DNA of 64,000 nt from Shewanella aestuarii. Its GTDB lineage: Bacteria > Pseudomonadota > Gammaproteobacteria > Enterobacterales > Shewanellaceae. A program made the translations under genes and the position numbers. The DNA is taken from assembly GCF_014647215.1 (NCBI RefSeq), contig NZ_BMOT01000002.1:372001-436000 (forward strand), written 5' to 3'. This document shows, piece by piece, positions 1 to 8,856 of the stretch (position 1 is the first letter of the stretch; every line of letters starts with the position of its first letter). The notes under the pieces are model-generated. The model did not search any database and had not been told where the DNA came from. It worked only from the letters and a program-made list of their open reading frames with translations.

Positions 1-171
1 CGACAACCACTTCAATATTAACCACGGCCATATCGGCATCTATCACAATTTCACTGGCGCCTGAGGTTTCAATGTGGGGAAAGTTGTAATCAGCAGCAAG
101 GCTAGGAATGCGGTAAAGGCGAGTGCTGAGGTTAATGCTGTAAGGGCAAAAGTTTTCGTTAGTAATGTCAT
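1..171 (-). pseudogene. SIMPL-domain (DUF541, YggE-like) gene, 5' part, frameshifted, cut by window edge
   Basis: The ATG at 171 has a GGAG box seven bases upstream and opens a signal-peptide-like sequence (MTLLTKTFALTALTSALAFTA). That frame then stops at a TGA after about 42 codons. One frame over, the same stretch reads AADYNFPHIETSGASE followed by IVIDADMAVVNIEV. This resembles the start of mature SIMPL/YggE proteins (a PHIxTSGxxE core followed by xPDMA). The natural reading is a one-base loss (or two-base gain) near 105-115 that separates signal peptide from domain. An in-frame GTG exists at 184, but it would give a protein without an export signal. The rest of the gene lies outside the window, so a sequencing error cannot be excluded. 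Confidence 0.55.
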
Positions 172-260
172 ATATGTACTCCACAAAAAATAAAGGTATC
201 GACCAGATTGACACTCAATCGTGGTCGATTAATCAATGATTTGTGGCTATAAACGAGGCT

Positions 261-305
261 AACAGCCAAAAGGGTTATTTTTTAATAAATTATTTTTTGG
301 CTGTT
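261..305. terminator. Stem-loop between SIMPL gene and diguanylate cyclase
   Basis: AACAGCCAAAA at 261-271 pairs with TTTTGGCTGTT at 295-305 across an AT-rich loop of about 23 bases, followed by a short T run. Both flanking genes are on the minus strand, so it could end the upstream SIMPL-gene transcript or act as an mRNA structure. The long loop makes a classic intrinsic terminator uncertain. Confidence 0.4.
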
Positions 306-378
306 TTATCTGCATTGATTATCTTGCAGAGGTTAGCTTAATACAACATGCAAATGGCTAGGGCCTGTTTTATGCAAA

Positions 379-1473
379 TTACAGGCTTAAGCTAATACGG
401 TTACGGCCTTCAGATTTTGCGCGATAAAGAGCGGTGTCTGCGGCGCAAATTAATGCCATTGCGGTGCGGAATTGGCCTTTTTGCTCACAGGCTATACCTT
501 GGCTTACACTCACTTTAACTTCTTGAGTTAAACCCATATCAGTAAATTTAATTTGATTAATTTGGCGTTGAATTTTTTCAGCCACTCTTTGTGCTTGAGC
601 CTGACTAAAGTTAGGCAGAATAACCGTAAACTCTTCACCGCCAAAGCGGGCGGCTAAACAGTCACGGTTTGGCATGGATGAATGAATCACTTGGGCTACT
701 TTTTGTAAGCACTTATCGCCATTAATGTGGCCATAGTTGTCGTTAAACAGCTTAAAAAAGTCGATATCAATCAAAATCAAACTTAATGGCTGTTGATGCT
801 GCATGCTATCTTCCCAAGCATTTTGCAGGGCTTCATCAAAGGCGTGACGATTGGCTAAATTGGTTAATTTATCGGTATTGGCTAGACGGGTTAACTCAGC
901 AAATTTTTCTTTATGGCTGGTCAGATTATGCATAACGCCAATGATAAGCGGTTTGGCATGCTCGCCAGCCGGTAAACACGATAATGATAAATCAGCATCT
1001 ACCAAACTTGAATCGACACGTTGCAGCACAATTTCTTTCGGGCCATGATTAAACGGGGTGAAAGTTTCGCGCCAGTGGGCAAACAAATCTTGGTATTCTT
1101 CCTGGTAGGCAGAGTTAACAAAGTTAGTCCATTTTTGGCCAATCAATAATTCTTTTGGCGCACCAAATAGCTTAGCCGCATGTTGATTAATCATCTCAAT
1201 TACGCCCTCATCGTTGACCACAAAAATGGCTTCTGAAATGGCATTCATTAAAAAGTTTAAGCTAGAAAGCTGATTAGCTTGGTCTAAAGTGTGCTCAATA
1301 ACCTGAGGTGTTTTCGGTGCAATGGCGGTATTTTTTAATGCGCTGGATTCAACCGGAACTGAGGCGGTTGGTTTGTCCGGTGTAGGGAAATTTTTACCCG
1401 ATAACGCTTTGGCAAGTTCGGTGGCACGGGTCAATGTGTCATGGATTTCTTGGTAATTGTCAGAGGTTATCAT
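379..1473 (-). CDS. PAS-domain diguanylate cyclase (GGDEF), cytosolic
   Basis: The protein has 364 residues: an unordered N-terminus, a PAS-type sensor around 70-185 (AIFVVNDEGVIEMINQHAAKLFG), then a GGDEF domain from about 200 to the end. It contains DKLTNLANRHAF, the metal-site DIDFFK around 236-241, and the active-site loop GGEEF at 278-282, so c-di-GMP synthesis from two GTP is expected. The product-inhibition RxxD motif is absent: the aligned residues read NRDC. No transmembrane segment is visible, so the signal sensed by PAS is probably intracellular. A GGA box sits just upstream of the ATG. It is separated by about 130 bp from the next minus-strand gene. The GGDEF assignment is secure; the PAS call is by pattern. 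Confidence 0.9.
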   Translation of the reverse strand: MITSDNYQEIHDTLTRATELAKALSGKNFPTPDKPTASVPVESSALKNTAIAPKTPQVIEHTLDQANQLSSLNFLMNAISEAIFVVNDEGVIEMINQHAAKLFGAPKELLIGQKWTNFVNSAYQEEYQDLFAHWRETFTPFNHGPKEIVLQRVDSSLVDADLSLSCLPAGEHAKPLIIGVMHNLTSHKEKFAELTRLANTDKLTNLANRHAFDEALQNAWEDSMQHQQPLSLILIDIDFFKLFNDNYGHINGDKCLQKVAQVIHSSMPNRDCLAARFGGEEFTVILPNFSQAQAQRVAEKIQRQINQIKFTDMGLTQEVKVSVSQGIACEQKGQFRTAMALICAADTALYRAKSEGRNRISLSL

Positions 1474-1608
1474 GCTCAGTCCTTTCTATTATAAAGTGTG
1501 TATCAAACAAAAGTATTTTGATGACACACACTTTATTCAAAAAAGTAAAAAGTAGCCTTCCGTTAACCTTCTGGTTTTAAGGTATTGTTTTTATTTTGAT
1601 TTAATATA

Positions 1609-1992
1609 TTAGCTTGGGCGATTGATTACTTCAGGATCTGGACTTAATAGCAGATGAGAGCTAAAGCCTGGAGTCGAATTTGACAGTATAAGTCTAAACT
1701 CGGTATTGCCAATCACTTGGTCGGTATCGCTTAACTGCAATGTGTTGCCATTATTTACTACCTGTACTTGATCAATCACGCCATCAAACGGGGTTGAAAA
1801 TGCGGCGCCAACAAAGGCTAATCCGCGCGCTGTTTTATCGATTAAGTTGTACGATATTAAGCCATTTTCGGTCATGATAACATCGCCACTTCTTGGGTTA
1901 TTGTTTTCATCGGTATAGCTGAAAATAGGCTGATTGTTTTCTAAAGTCACAATCACATTAATAATTGTTTCTTGGTTATTTAGTGCTGACAT
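1609..1992 (-). CDS. Small DP-EP-like hypothetical protein coupled to STAND regulator
   Basis: This 127-residue acidic, beta-rich protein has no signal peptide, membrane segment or catalytic motif that I recognise. It ends in SPDPEVINRP, which recalls the loosely defined DP-EP family of marine gammaproteobacteria; that family has no known function. A good AAGGT box precedes the ATG. The gene starts 16 bp after the stop of the large wHTH-STAND-TPR gene on the same strand, so the two are probably co-transcribed and may work together, for example as sensor or effector and regulator. Confidence is high that it is a gene and low for any role. Confidence 0.6.
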   Translation of the reverse strand: MSALNNQETIINVIVTLENNQPIFSYTDENNNPRSGDVIMTENGLISYNLIDKTARGLAFVGAAFSTPFDGVIDQVQVVNNGNTLQLSDTDQVIGNTEFRLILSNSTPGFSSHLLLSPDPEVINRPS

Positions 1993-2008
1993 TGAAGCTA
2001 CCTTATTG

Positions 2009-5000
2009 TTAGTGAGTAAATTGATAGTTAGTTATTGCTGAATTTTGTAATTGTTGCAAAATTTGAGGGTACAGAGTTAGCTCATCAATACAATCTAATG
2101 CCCTAGCATAGGGTACTAAATATTCTGGGTCATTAGTGGTTGCTACTAGCTTACTTAGTAAATCGATTGTTTTACGGCATAATAATTTAGCTTGTTCTGG
2201 CTGATTTAGCTGACTTAAAATGGCGGCTTGGGACACCTGGCTTTCAGCTAACTTGGATTTGTAGGATGATTTCTGATCAAATTGAATAACTAGCTCGTTG
2301 AATGAGTGGGTGGCCGTTTCTGCATAGGTCAGGCTTTCTTCGACAGCGCCTGTGTGCATTAAATATTGCGCCGCGGCTAATTCATATAATGCCCATAACT
2401 CTTGTTTTTTAGTTGAGCTACTGAGTACTTGATCGTCAGTTAACATTTTAGCTAAAGCATTGATGCTATGAGGTGTGCTCTTATCGATGATGGTGCTAGC
2501 ATTTTTTAGCATATCAATGTAAATCATTGACTGCTGGGTAATCCACATATCATTATCAGGGTCTTGTTTTATCGCTTTGTTGATAGTTTTTATTGCTTGG
2601 TGCATTTTTTCATTAGCCCTACCTACATCATCTTGGAATATTAATAATCTAGCTAATAGCAAATAACTGCTGGATAACCTATCAAGTATATAAGGCTGTT
2701 TTTCACCAGCAAGACGGGTAAGCAGCATTTGTATTTCTGTATGAATATTAATTGCCGTTGGCACATCACCTTGTGAAGTCGCAGCACTGGCAAGCCATGA
2801 ATGTGTATTGGCAACATCAGCAATGAGCTGACTATTAGATTCATCCTGCTTTAATAACGAGAGTTTTAACTCAAGTGAATGCTCAAATGCCTGCCTTGCA
2901 GCGTTAAAGTTTTGTTGCTCCATATACGCTGAGCCGATGGAGTTATGGGCGTAGGATAATTCCATCACTGCATCAAAGTTCGTTGGGGCATATTGATACA
3001 TGGTTTGGCTGTATTGCAGATATAACTCAAACCAGGGCAATGTGGCTTGCCAGTCGCTTTTATCATATTCCAGTTGGCCTAACCAAAAGGCATTGGCGCC
3101 TAAGGTTTTAAGTAAAGATAAATTGTTGGCTTGTAAATCGACTAATGGCAGCATTTTTTCCCTTGCGGCAAGCAAGGCGCTTTTGGCTTCTTCGGTATTG
3201 CCGCGCGAGTAGGCGACTTCGCCCATGGCTTCTAAGGTTTGCCCATGCTGAAAGCGTGCTTCAAAGCTAAGGTGGCGCGCGTCGTCTGCATTGCTGAAGT
3301 TACTGAAATATTCTAAGGCCTTATTGCTTATACCATCAAGCAAGTCCATGCGGCCAATGCTGCGCATTTTGTCGGCGAATTCACCTACCATGAAACCGAG
3401 TAAGTTCTCAGCCGCTAAACGTTTTTCTTGGGCGCGGTGCTCCGCTTCTGTGCTTCTAACTGTCATAAATACCGACAGCACAGTTAATAGGCACAGTATG
3501 GCTATAGTGGACATTTTCGCTAGGCGTTTTAGCCCAGCACTTTTCTTTGAGGCTTGAATAAAAGCATGTTGCTCGGTGTCGAGGTTAAATAAGGGGTTAT
3601 GCACTAGTGCTAGCGCCTCTTGTAGTGGCTTGCCTTCGGTCAGTAAATAGGCGCTTTGCTGCTGTTCGTCGAGCCAACGCTGGCTAAGGATCACTAGGCG
3701 AGAGTTAACCCGCAGGCTGTCGCGGTGGGCTTCTATCCATTGTAATACTCGCGGCCAGCGCCTTAGCAGGGCTTCGTGGGCAACACTGAAACATCCTTGG
3801 CCATTTTGCAGGTGTGACACAAATAAGCGGTTATCCACCAGAGTTTGTACTAGGGCGGTTTCGTTGTCGTCACTGAGTTGACTCCAACGGGCTGCGCGGC
3901 TGGTGATATTGGTTTCGTCCGCTGATAGTGTCACCAGCAATGATAATACTTTACTCAGGCAGTGTTGATGTTTTGCGGCTAATGCGGCAAATATGCCTTC
4001 AGCTTTTTGGCCGATGGCGCCTTCAATGCCGCCAAGCTTTTGGTACACAGACACAAGTAAGGTGTCGTTGTCATCGCGTTGTAAATAGAGCTCTTGCAAG
4101 GTGTATTGCAGCATCGGCAGGGCGTCGGGGTTGTTGGCCGCTTCGCTGCACAGTAGTTCATCTAACGGGCTGCTGGTTTGTGGGTCTGTGTCCCATTTAA
4201 GGCCTGCTGCTTTGGCTGGCAGGCGGATCATTTGCAGTAACTCGGTGCGGCTGGGGGGCGCTAAATCAAAGTGCGAGCCGTTGGCTTTACCGGCCATTAA
4301 ACTTGGGCGGCTGACCACCTGCGGATAAAAATCGTTTCGACAGGCACTGAACAGCATAAAGCAGCCGCTGGTGGCGAGTGACTCGATGATATCTAATGCC
4401 GTTTGAATTTCTGGCTCGGTGAATAACGGTGATGATAATAAGACTTCTAGGCGGTCAATAAATAGCGATAGTTTGGGCGTATAAGCTGCATCTGTTAGTT
4501 GTATGCTGGCTAACGCCTGTTGAGCTTGTTTGATAACCTCTGGCATATCTTGTTGTAATAAGTCGGCAAGGCTTTGTGCGGTCATGCCCTCAAATACCGG
4601 AATATCATTTATGTCTAAATCGAGCATGGCCAGCGCGATGTCGGTAAACAACCTATCTTGGCTGATATCGGCTAAATCTAAGCTGGTGTGAGACACAATA
4701 CGAATACCATCAAACCCCTGCGGGCGCATAAATTGTGGCACCACACCGGCATTTAATAATGATGACTTACCGCTGCCACTAGGGCCGAGTAATAAACAAA
4801 ATGCTCGGCCAAATTGCACTTGCTTGCTCATGCGTTTTAATAAGGTGCTGATTTGTTCGGTGCGGCCGTAAAAAACATCGGCGTCTTTGGCGTCAAATGC
4901 CCGTAAACCGGGGAAAGGCGAGCCACCCTGCCAGGTGTGTTGTTCTATGTGTTCATCAAGCTCAATTAACGGAAAATTGACCTCTGCTAAGGTGCGATAG

Positions 5001-5287
5001 CCGCGTTTACGAATGGTTTCAATAAATTCAGGCTTAGATGCACTGTCGCCAAGGGCTTTGCGAAGTTGGGTAATGATTTTGTGTAGCGGATTGTCGCCTA
5101 TTACAGTATGGCCCCAGCACTGCTCAACAATTTCATCTGGGCTGAGTACTTCACCTGAGTGTTGGCAAAGCAGTTGCAACACTTGCATGGCTTTAGGCTC
5201 TATTTGTTTGATGTCACTACCCAGCTGTAAGCTGTTGCTTGTCGGGTTGACTTGCCACGGGCCAAAAAAGAAATGTTGTTTGCTCAT
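2009..5287 (-). CDS. Winged-helix / STAND NTPase / TM / TPR regulatory protein
   Basis: The protein has 1092 residues. Residues 1-105 form an OmpR/CadC-type winged helix (IETIRKRGYRTL is the typical wing). A STAND-type P-loop NTPase follows: FPGLRAFDAKDADVFYGR leads in, Walker A GPSGSGKSS is at about 168-176, and a Walker-B-like segment FIDRLE is at 276-281. An AHEALLRRWPR segment lies near 504-513. A single membrane helix lies at about 592-611, and the rest is a TPR-like helical array. The layout suggests a membrane-tethered, DNA-binding switch with TPR sensing on the far side. STAND proteins elsewhere include signalling switches and phage-defence sensors; which applies here is unknown. It begins 118 bp from the panE-like gene and leads into the DP-EP-like gene. 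Confidence 0.8.
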   Translation of the reverse strand: MSKQHFFFGPWQVNPTSNSLQLGSDIKQIEPKAMQVLQLLCQHSGEVLSPDEIVEQCWGHTVIGDNPLHKIITQLRKALGDSASKPEFIETIRKRGYRTLAEVNFPLIELDEHIEQHTWQGGSPFPGLRAFDAKDADVFYGRTEQISTLLKRMSKQVQFGRAFCLLLGPSGSGKSSLLNAGVVPQFMRPQGFDGIRIVSHTSLDLADISQDRLFTDIALAMLDLDINDIPVFEGMTAQSLADLLQQDMPEVIKQAQQALASIQLTDAAYTPKLSLFIDRLEVLLSSPLFTEPEIQTALDIIESLATSGCFMLFSACRNDFYPQVVSRPSLMAGKANGSHFDLAPPSRTELLQMIRLPAKAAGLKWDTDPQTSSPLDELLCSEAANNPDALPMLQYTLQELYLQRDDNDTLLVSVYQKLGGIEGAIGQKAEGIFAALAAKHQHCLSKVLSLLVTLSADETNITSRAARWSQLSDDNETALVQTLVDNRLFVSHLQNGQGCFSVAHEALLRRWPRVLQWIEAHRDSLRVNSRLVILSQRWLDEQQQSAYLLTEGKPLQEALALVHNPLFNLDTEQHAFIQASKKSAGLKRLAKMSTIAILCLLTVLSVFMTVRSTEAEHRAQEKRLAAENLLGFMVGEFADKMRSIGRMDLLDGISNKALEYFSNFSNADDARHLSFEARFQHGQTLEAMGEVAYSRGNTEEAKSALLAAREKMLPLVDLQANNLSLLKTLGANAFWLGQLEYDKSDWQATLPWFELYLQYSQTMYQYAPTNFDAVMELSYAHNSIGSAYMEQQNFNAARQAFEHSLELKLSLLKQDESNSQLIADVANTHSWLASAATSQGDVPTAINIHTEIQMLLTRLAGEKQPYILDRLSSSYLLLARLLIFQDDVGRANEKMHQAIKTINKAIKQDPDNDMWITQQSMIYIDMLKNASTIIDKSTPHSINALAKMLTDDQVLSSSTKKQELWALYELAAAQYLMHTGAVEESLTYAETATHSFNELVIQFDQKSSYKSKLAESQVSQAAILSQLNQPEQAKLLCRKTIDLLSKLVATTNDPEYLVPYARALDCIDELTLYPQILQQLQNSAITNYQFTH

Positions 5288-5322
5288 GCTATATTCTCAT
5301 GTTGTTATTTATGCAGCTAAAT

Positions 5323-5400
5323 AATCTCAACTCTGGTTTAGAGATGAATGAATGTCGCTGAGATCTGTTTGATATGCACTTATTATCCACAGCTGAGGTT
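5323..5400. repeat. Internally deleted copy of the ~200-bp MITE family (copy F)
   Basis: This copy keeps both ends (ATCTCAACTCTGGTTTA on the left; CTGTTTGATATGCA and AGCTGAGGTT on the right) but lacks the roughly 120-bp core of full copies. It fills the gap between the STAND gene and the panE-like gene. Its right end lies 6 bp from the panE-like stop codon. Confidence 0.75.
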
Positions 5401-5405
5401 AAATA

Positions 5406-6413
5406 TTAATCGGTCAAACGGTTTGAGTTTAATTGGCTTATATCAACCGTTTCACCTTGTTCGATTTTTTTTATCGCGGCACAAATACGCTGATTGATTG
5501 GCGTAGCCACATGATATTGCTGACCTAGTTTTACCACAGCACCATTAAGATAATCTATTTCGGTTAAGCGCTTAGCTTGCAGATCTTCCCACATAGAGGA
5601 GCGGGCATTGGGATCGATATCTAACATAGATTTTGCCAACATGGAAAATAATCCATTTGGTAGGCTGAGTATTACCGGCACCCAGTTGGGCGGCACTTTG
5701 GTAAATTGAGCAACAGGGCGGTTGGTTTGCTGACAAACCTTAAGCCATTCTTGCATTGCTTGGGCCAATAAACGCCTTAATGGCCGTTGTTTAAGCTGGG
5801 CCTGTATGGGTAAATCACAAATGGCGTTGAGGGCATTGTTAAGGTTAAGCAACAGTTTACCGTTTATGACTGCCGCCATATCGTCATGCAATTGGCAACT
5901 TAGCCCCCGCTGAAGCATGGCGTGGCTAATTTGCAGTGTGTGTTGACAACGCGGCCAGATAAATTGTCCTTCAGTGCCTTTATGAAAACGGGCATTTGCT
6001 AATTGCAGTACGTTAAAAGGGGTAATGCCCTGATAGCATTTTCTGTCGGGTAAATGATGTGCAGCATCATCAAAACTGCCAAGGCCATTTTGCATGAAAA
6101 CAATGCTGCTGTTGGCATGGGTAATACTAAGCAGTTGCGGATAACTTTGTTTGATTTGATGGCATTTTACGGTAACAAATACCACATCAAAATGTGCGCT
6201 GATATTGGTGGTCTGTTCGATAGCGGTGATCATCTTGGTTGGCATAACGGATTGACTCATGCCCTGATAATCACTGATATGAATGCCGTTGTTGTCGATG
6301 ATGCTGCGTTTGATGCGCTCACGGCAAATTAAGCTCACATCAAGGTCTGCAAGCAACAGCGTTGCCGCTAAATAACAACCTGTGGAGCCAGCACCATAAA
6401 CGGCAATGTTCAT
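5406..6413 (-). CDS. 2-dehydropantoate 2-reductase family (PanE/ApbA-like)
   Basis: The 335-residue protein has an N-terminal Rossmann fold with GAGSTG at 7-12. NG at 109-110 and the Lys of NGKLLLNLNNAL (about K186) match the family catalytic Lys. This family reduces 2-dehydropantoate to pantoate with NADPH in pantothenate synthesis, but many paralogues reduce other 2-oxo acids. The start lies one base after the stop of the symporter gene (TAA-A-ATG), so translation is probably coupled. That pairing hints at an imported oxo- or dicarboxylic acid as substrate, which is why no symbol is given. The protein is slightly longer than E. coli PanE (303 residues). Confidence 0.8.
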   Translation of the reverse strand: MNIAVYGAGSTGCYLAATLLLADLDVSLICRERIKRSIIDNNGIHISDYQGMSQSVMPTKMITAIEQTTNISAHFDVVFVTVKCHQIKQSYPQLLSITHANSSIVFMQNGLGSFDDAAHHLPDRKCYQGITPFNVLQLANARFHKGTEGQFIWPRCQHTLQISHAMLQRGLSCQLHDDMAAVINGKLLLNLNNALNAICDLPIQAQLKQRPLRRLLAQAMQEWLKVCQQTNRPVAQFTKVPPNWVPVILSLPNGLFSMLAKSMLDIDPNARSSMWEDLQAKRLTEIDYLNGAVVKLGQQYHVATPINQRICAAIKKIEQGETVDISQLNSNRLTD

Positions 6414-6414
6414 T

Positions 6415-8583
6415 TTATTCTACCCAATGCAGTACATCGCGAATAATCGACCAGCGTGGTGGGGTGTTTGTTGCCCCTTGGCCGAGCATCCAATAGTTAT
6501 AATATTGCTGTTGATGTCCATCAACTTGGCGTAGGTTTTGCCAATTATTGACATAGTTGAGTAGCGATTGGTTATTGGAGGCGACGGCGTAGGCTACCGG
6601 ATAGCGAACATTATTTTCGAGTAAGGTAATGCCGTAACTGGGAAAAAATAAGCTCCATGCTGAGCCGGCTTCCGCGCTAATGATTAACGCATCGTATTGA
6701 TGATTTTTTTGCCTAAAAAACAATTGATAACCACTGATTTGTTTAAAGGTGATATTGGCAAACTTCTGTTTGATGGCTTGTATCGAATTATTGTGTTCTA
6801 CATAGGCTAGGGTGATGTTATCGAGCGCACGGATACTGTCGGTGGTTTTGAATTGGTTGACCATATGATCAGGCGCGGCAATTGCAAAGTTAAGCTCCAA
6901 TACCTGATTGGTGTAGCTAAGATCGCCCATTAACTCAATGTCCATCGCTAAGCCTGACATGGCAATATCAAAGTATCCCGCCTGCAGTGATGCGACTAAA
7001 TCTTTCTTTTTGAAGGGAACAAACTCAACTTTAACGTTTAGATCTTCTGCCAGTTTACTGGCCATGGCGCTGTCAAAACCAACAAGCTCGCCAGCATTAT
7101 TGTAATAGCTGAAGGGGACATTGCTGGGGATATAACCTACCTTGAGTATGCCGCGTTGTTTAATCATTTCAACACTGGCAATCGGGCTGGTGGGGGTTTT
7201 ACCGAGTTGTGGATATTGGGTTTTAACGATAGTCGGTACTTTATCCGCAACTTGCATATTGGCAATCACCCCGCTGGTGACTTCTGGGCTGTGAATAAAT
7301 AAGCCCATTCCCACACGGCAAACCAGTACGGTAATGATAATGCTGCCTGCTACGCCTAAGGTCATTTTAAGCAATTGCGGTAAAAAGCATTTGAGATTTT
7401 TTTGAAACATGGCCGCTGTCAGTAAGGTCAAAATAAATAAATTCATTACCGCGGTGATGGAGTTAAATTTACCGGTAATAAACCCTGACATGACAAAAAG
7501 TTGGAATAAATCTGCAGGTAAATGAACGAGGTCGAGCATAAAGGGAATGGCCACATACACACTACCAAACAGGGCGAGTAAGCCACTAACCGATAATGAC
7601 AGTTGATCTAATAACTCGATAGGCGTGCCATTAAACCAGCTGCAAAAGTACACGAATAGAATAACCGTGAGCTTGCCGATATTGGGAAAGGTAAATGCAA
7701 TTGGCACCAGAATTTCAATTAAGGTGTCGGTGTCTTCGCCACTGGTGTTATGGCTTTTCATAACTTGCTTGCATTCTTCAACAATCACCGGCAGCACAAT
7801 AAAGATATTGCCCGTAGCAAAGGCGGTGACCAAGCTAGCCTTGGACATTTGAATGGTTTGCCAATAGGTAATGGGCGTAACCGATGCCACTATCCAAGGT
7901 AACACTGCAAAGGTAAGCACCAAACACAGGGCAAAATAACTGATGAGATACACTTGCATACTGGCAAACTCATCAACGCCCATTGTGCCAGCAGCCGAGG
8001 CCGACATGGCAAAAATACCGATAGGCAACACTTTTACCATGCCCTGAGTGATGCGGCCAAAAATTTCGCCACAAGTATGCATAAACGCTAATAGCTGGGT
8101 TTTGTTGTCGCCTTTCATGCCGATTAACGCTAATCCCATGGCAATGCTAAATACCACCATCGCGGGCACGTAACCAGCAGCCATAGATTCAAAGGGGTTT
8201 GCGGGGATATATAACTTGAAATAATCTATTTCAACTACGGGTTCAGTAATGCTGGTACTGAAGAAAGAGGCTGATTCTACAAACGGAAAAGACAGTGGCA
8301 TTAAAGCGACAAGCAATAACCCCAGTGCCCAGAGTATCAGCATGATCACCCCCGCACGGCTGAAGATGAGTTTGGCGGTATCGGGCTTTAGTTTGCCTAT
8401 GCCACCGACGAGCGACACCACGATGTAAGGCAACACGGTCATTTGCATCAGTAAAATCACCCCTGTGCCTATGGTGCTTAACCAACCGACCGACTCGCCA
8501 AAAAATATGCCGACCGCAAAACCAATCAACATGGCGACGATCATTTGGGTGGCACTGGTCATCGCAAGGAGTTTTTTTAGCAC
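6415..8583 (-). CDS. Dicarboxylate/amino acid:cation symporter fused to periplasmic SBP_bac_3 domain
   Basis: The protein has 722 residues from a GTG start at 8583. Residues 1-430 form a multi-helix SDF (DAACS, GltP/DctA-like) sodium- or proton-coupled carboxylate carrier, with the typical helical-hairpin stretches (ATGNIFIVLPVI, PIAFTFPNIGK). After the last helix a linker leads to residues 470-715, a solute-binding domain of the amino-acid ABC type (RGILKVGYIPSNVPFSYYN, GELVGFDSAMASKLAEDL, FDIAMSGLA). The domain should sit in the periplasm next to the carrier mouth. A tethered receptor on a secondary carrier is unusual; these domains normally serve ABC systems or TRAP carriers. The panE-like gene follows after one base. 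Confidence 0.85.
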   Translation of the reverse strand: MLKKLLAMTSATQMIVAMLIGFAVGIFFGESVGWLSTIGTGVILLMQMTVLPYIVVSLVGGIGKLKPDTAKLIFSRAGVIMLILWALGLLLVALMPLSFPFVESASFFSTSITEPVVEIDYFKLYIPANPFESMAAGYVPAMVVFSIAMGLALIGMKGDNKTQLLAFMHTCGEIFGRITQGMVKVLPIGIFAMSASAAGTMGVDEFASMQVYLISYFALCLVLTFAVLPWIVASVTPITYWQTIQMSKASLVTAFATGNIFIVLPVIVEECKQVMKSHNTSGEDTDTLIEILVPIAFTFPNIGKLTVILFVYFCSWFNGTPIELLDQLSLSVSGLLALFGSVYVAIPFMLDLVHLPADLFQLFVMSGFITGKFNSITAVMNLFILTLLTAAMFQKNLKCFLPQLLKMTLGVAGSIIITVLVCRVGMGLFIHSPEVTSGVIANMQVADKVPTIVKTQYPQLGKTPTSPIASVEMIKQRGILKVGYIPSNVPFSYYNNAGELVGFDSAMASKLAEDLNVKVEFVPFKKKDLVASLQAGYFDIAMSGLAMDIELMGDLSYTNQVLELNFAIAAPDHMVNQFKTTDSIRALDNITLAYVEHNNSIQAIKQKFANITFKQISGYQLFFRQKNHQYDALIISAEAGSAWSLFFPSYGITLLENNVRYPVAYAVASNNQSLLNYVNNWQNLRQVDGHQQQYYNYWMLGQGATNTPPRWSIIRDVLHWVE

Positions 8584-8856
8584 GGGATATTGCTCTCTTT
8601 TTTAGACTAGGGTGAATGAACATTTCTGCCTAATCTATACCGAAATCTCTATTAAGGTGTTACGGTTAAAGGCTAATTGTTAATAATATAAATTTAACAG
8701 TATTTAATGTCGATTAACACCTTGTTGGTACTGACTTTACCCAAGCGGTTTAATAATCGAACAAAGCGACTAAATTTAGCAGTAATAACAGCAAAAAACG
8801 CTGTATTTGGCGACTTTATCGATTGCTCTTCAAATTCATTATCGAGTGCTTAAAAC

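Noticed and set aside
5406..6413. Naming the reductase panE
   Set aside because: The family has many paralogues with other substrates and its tight coupling to a transporter gene suggests a non-pantothenate role.
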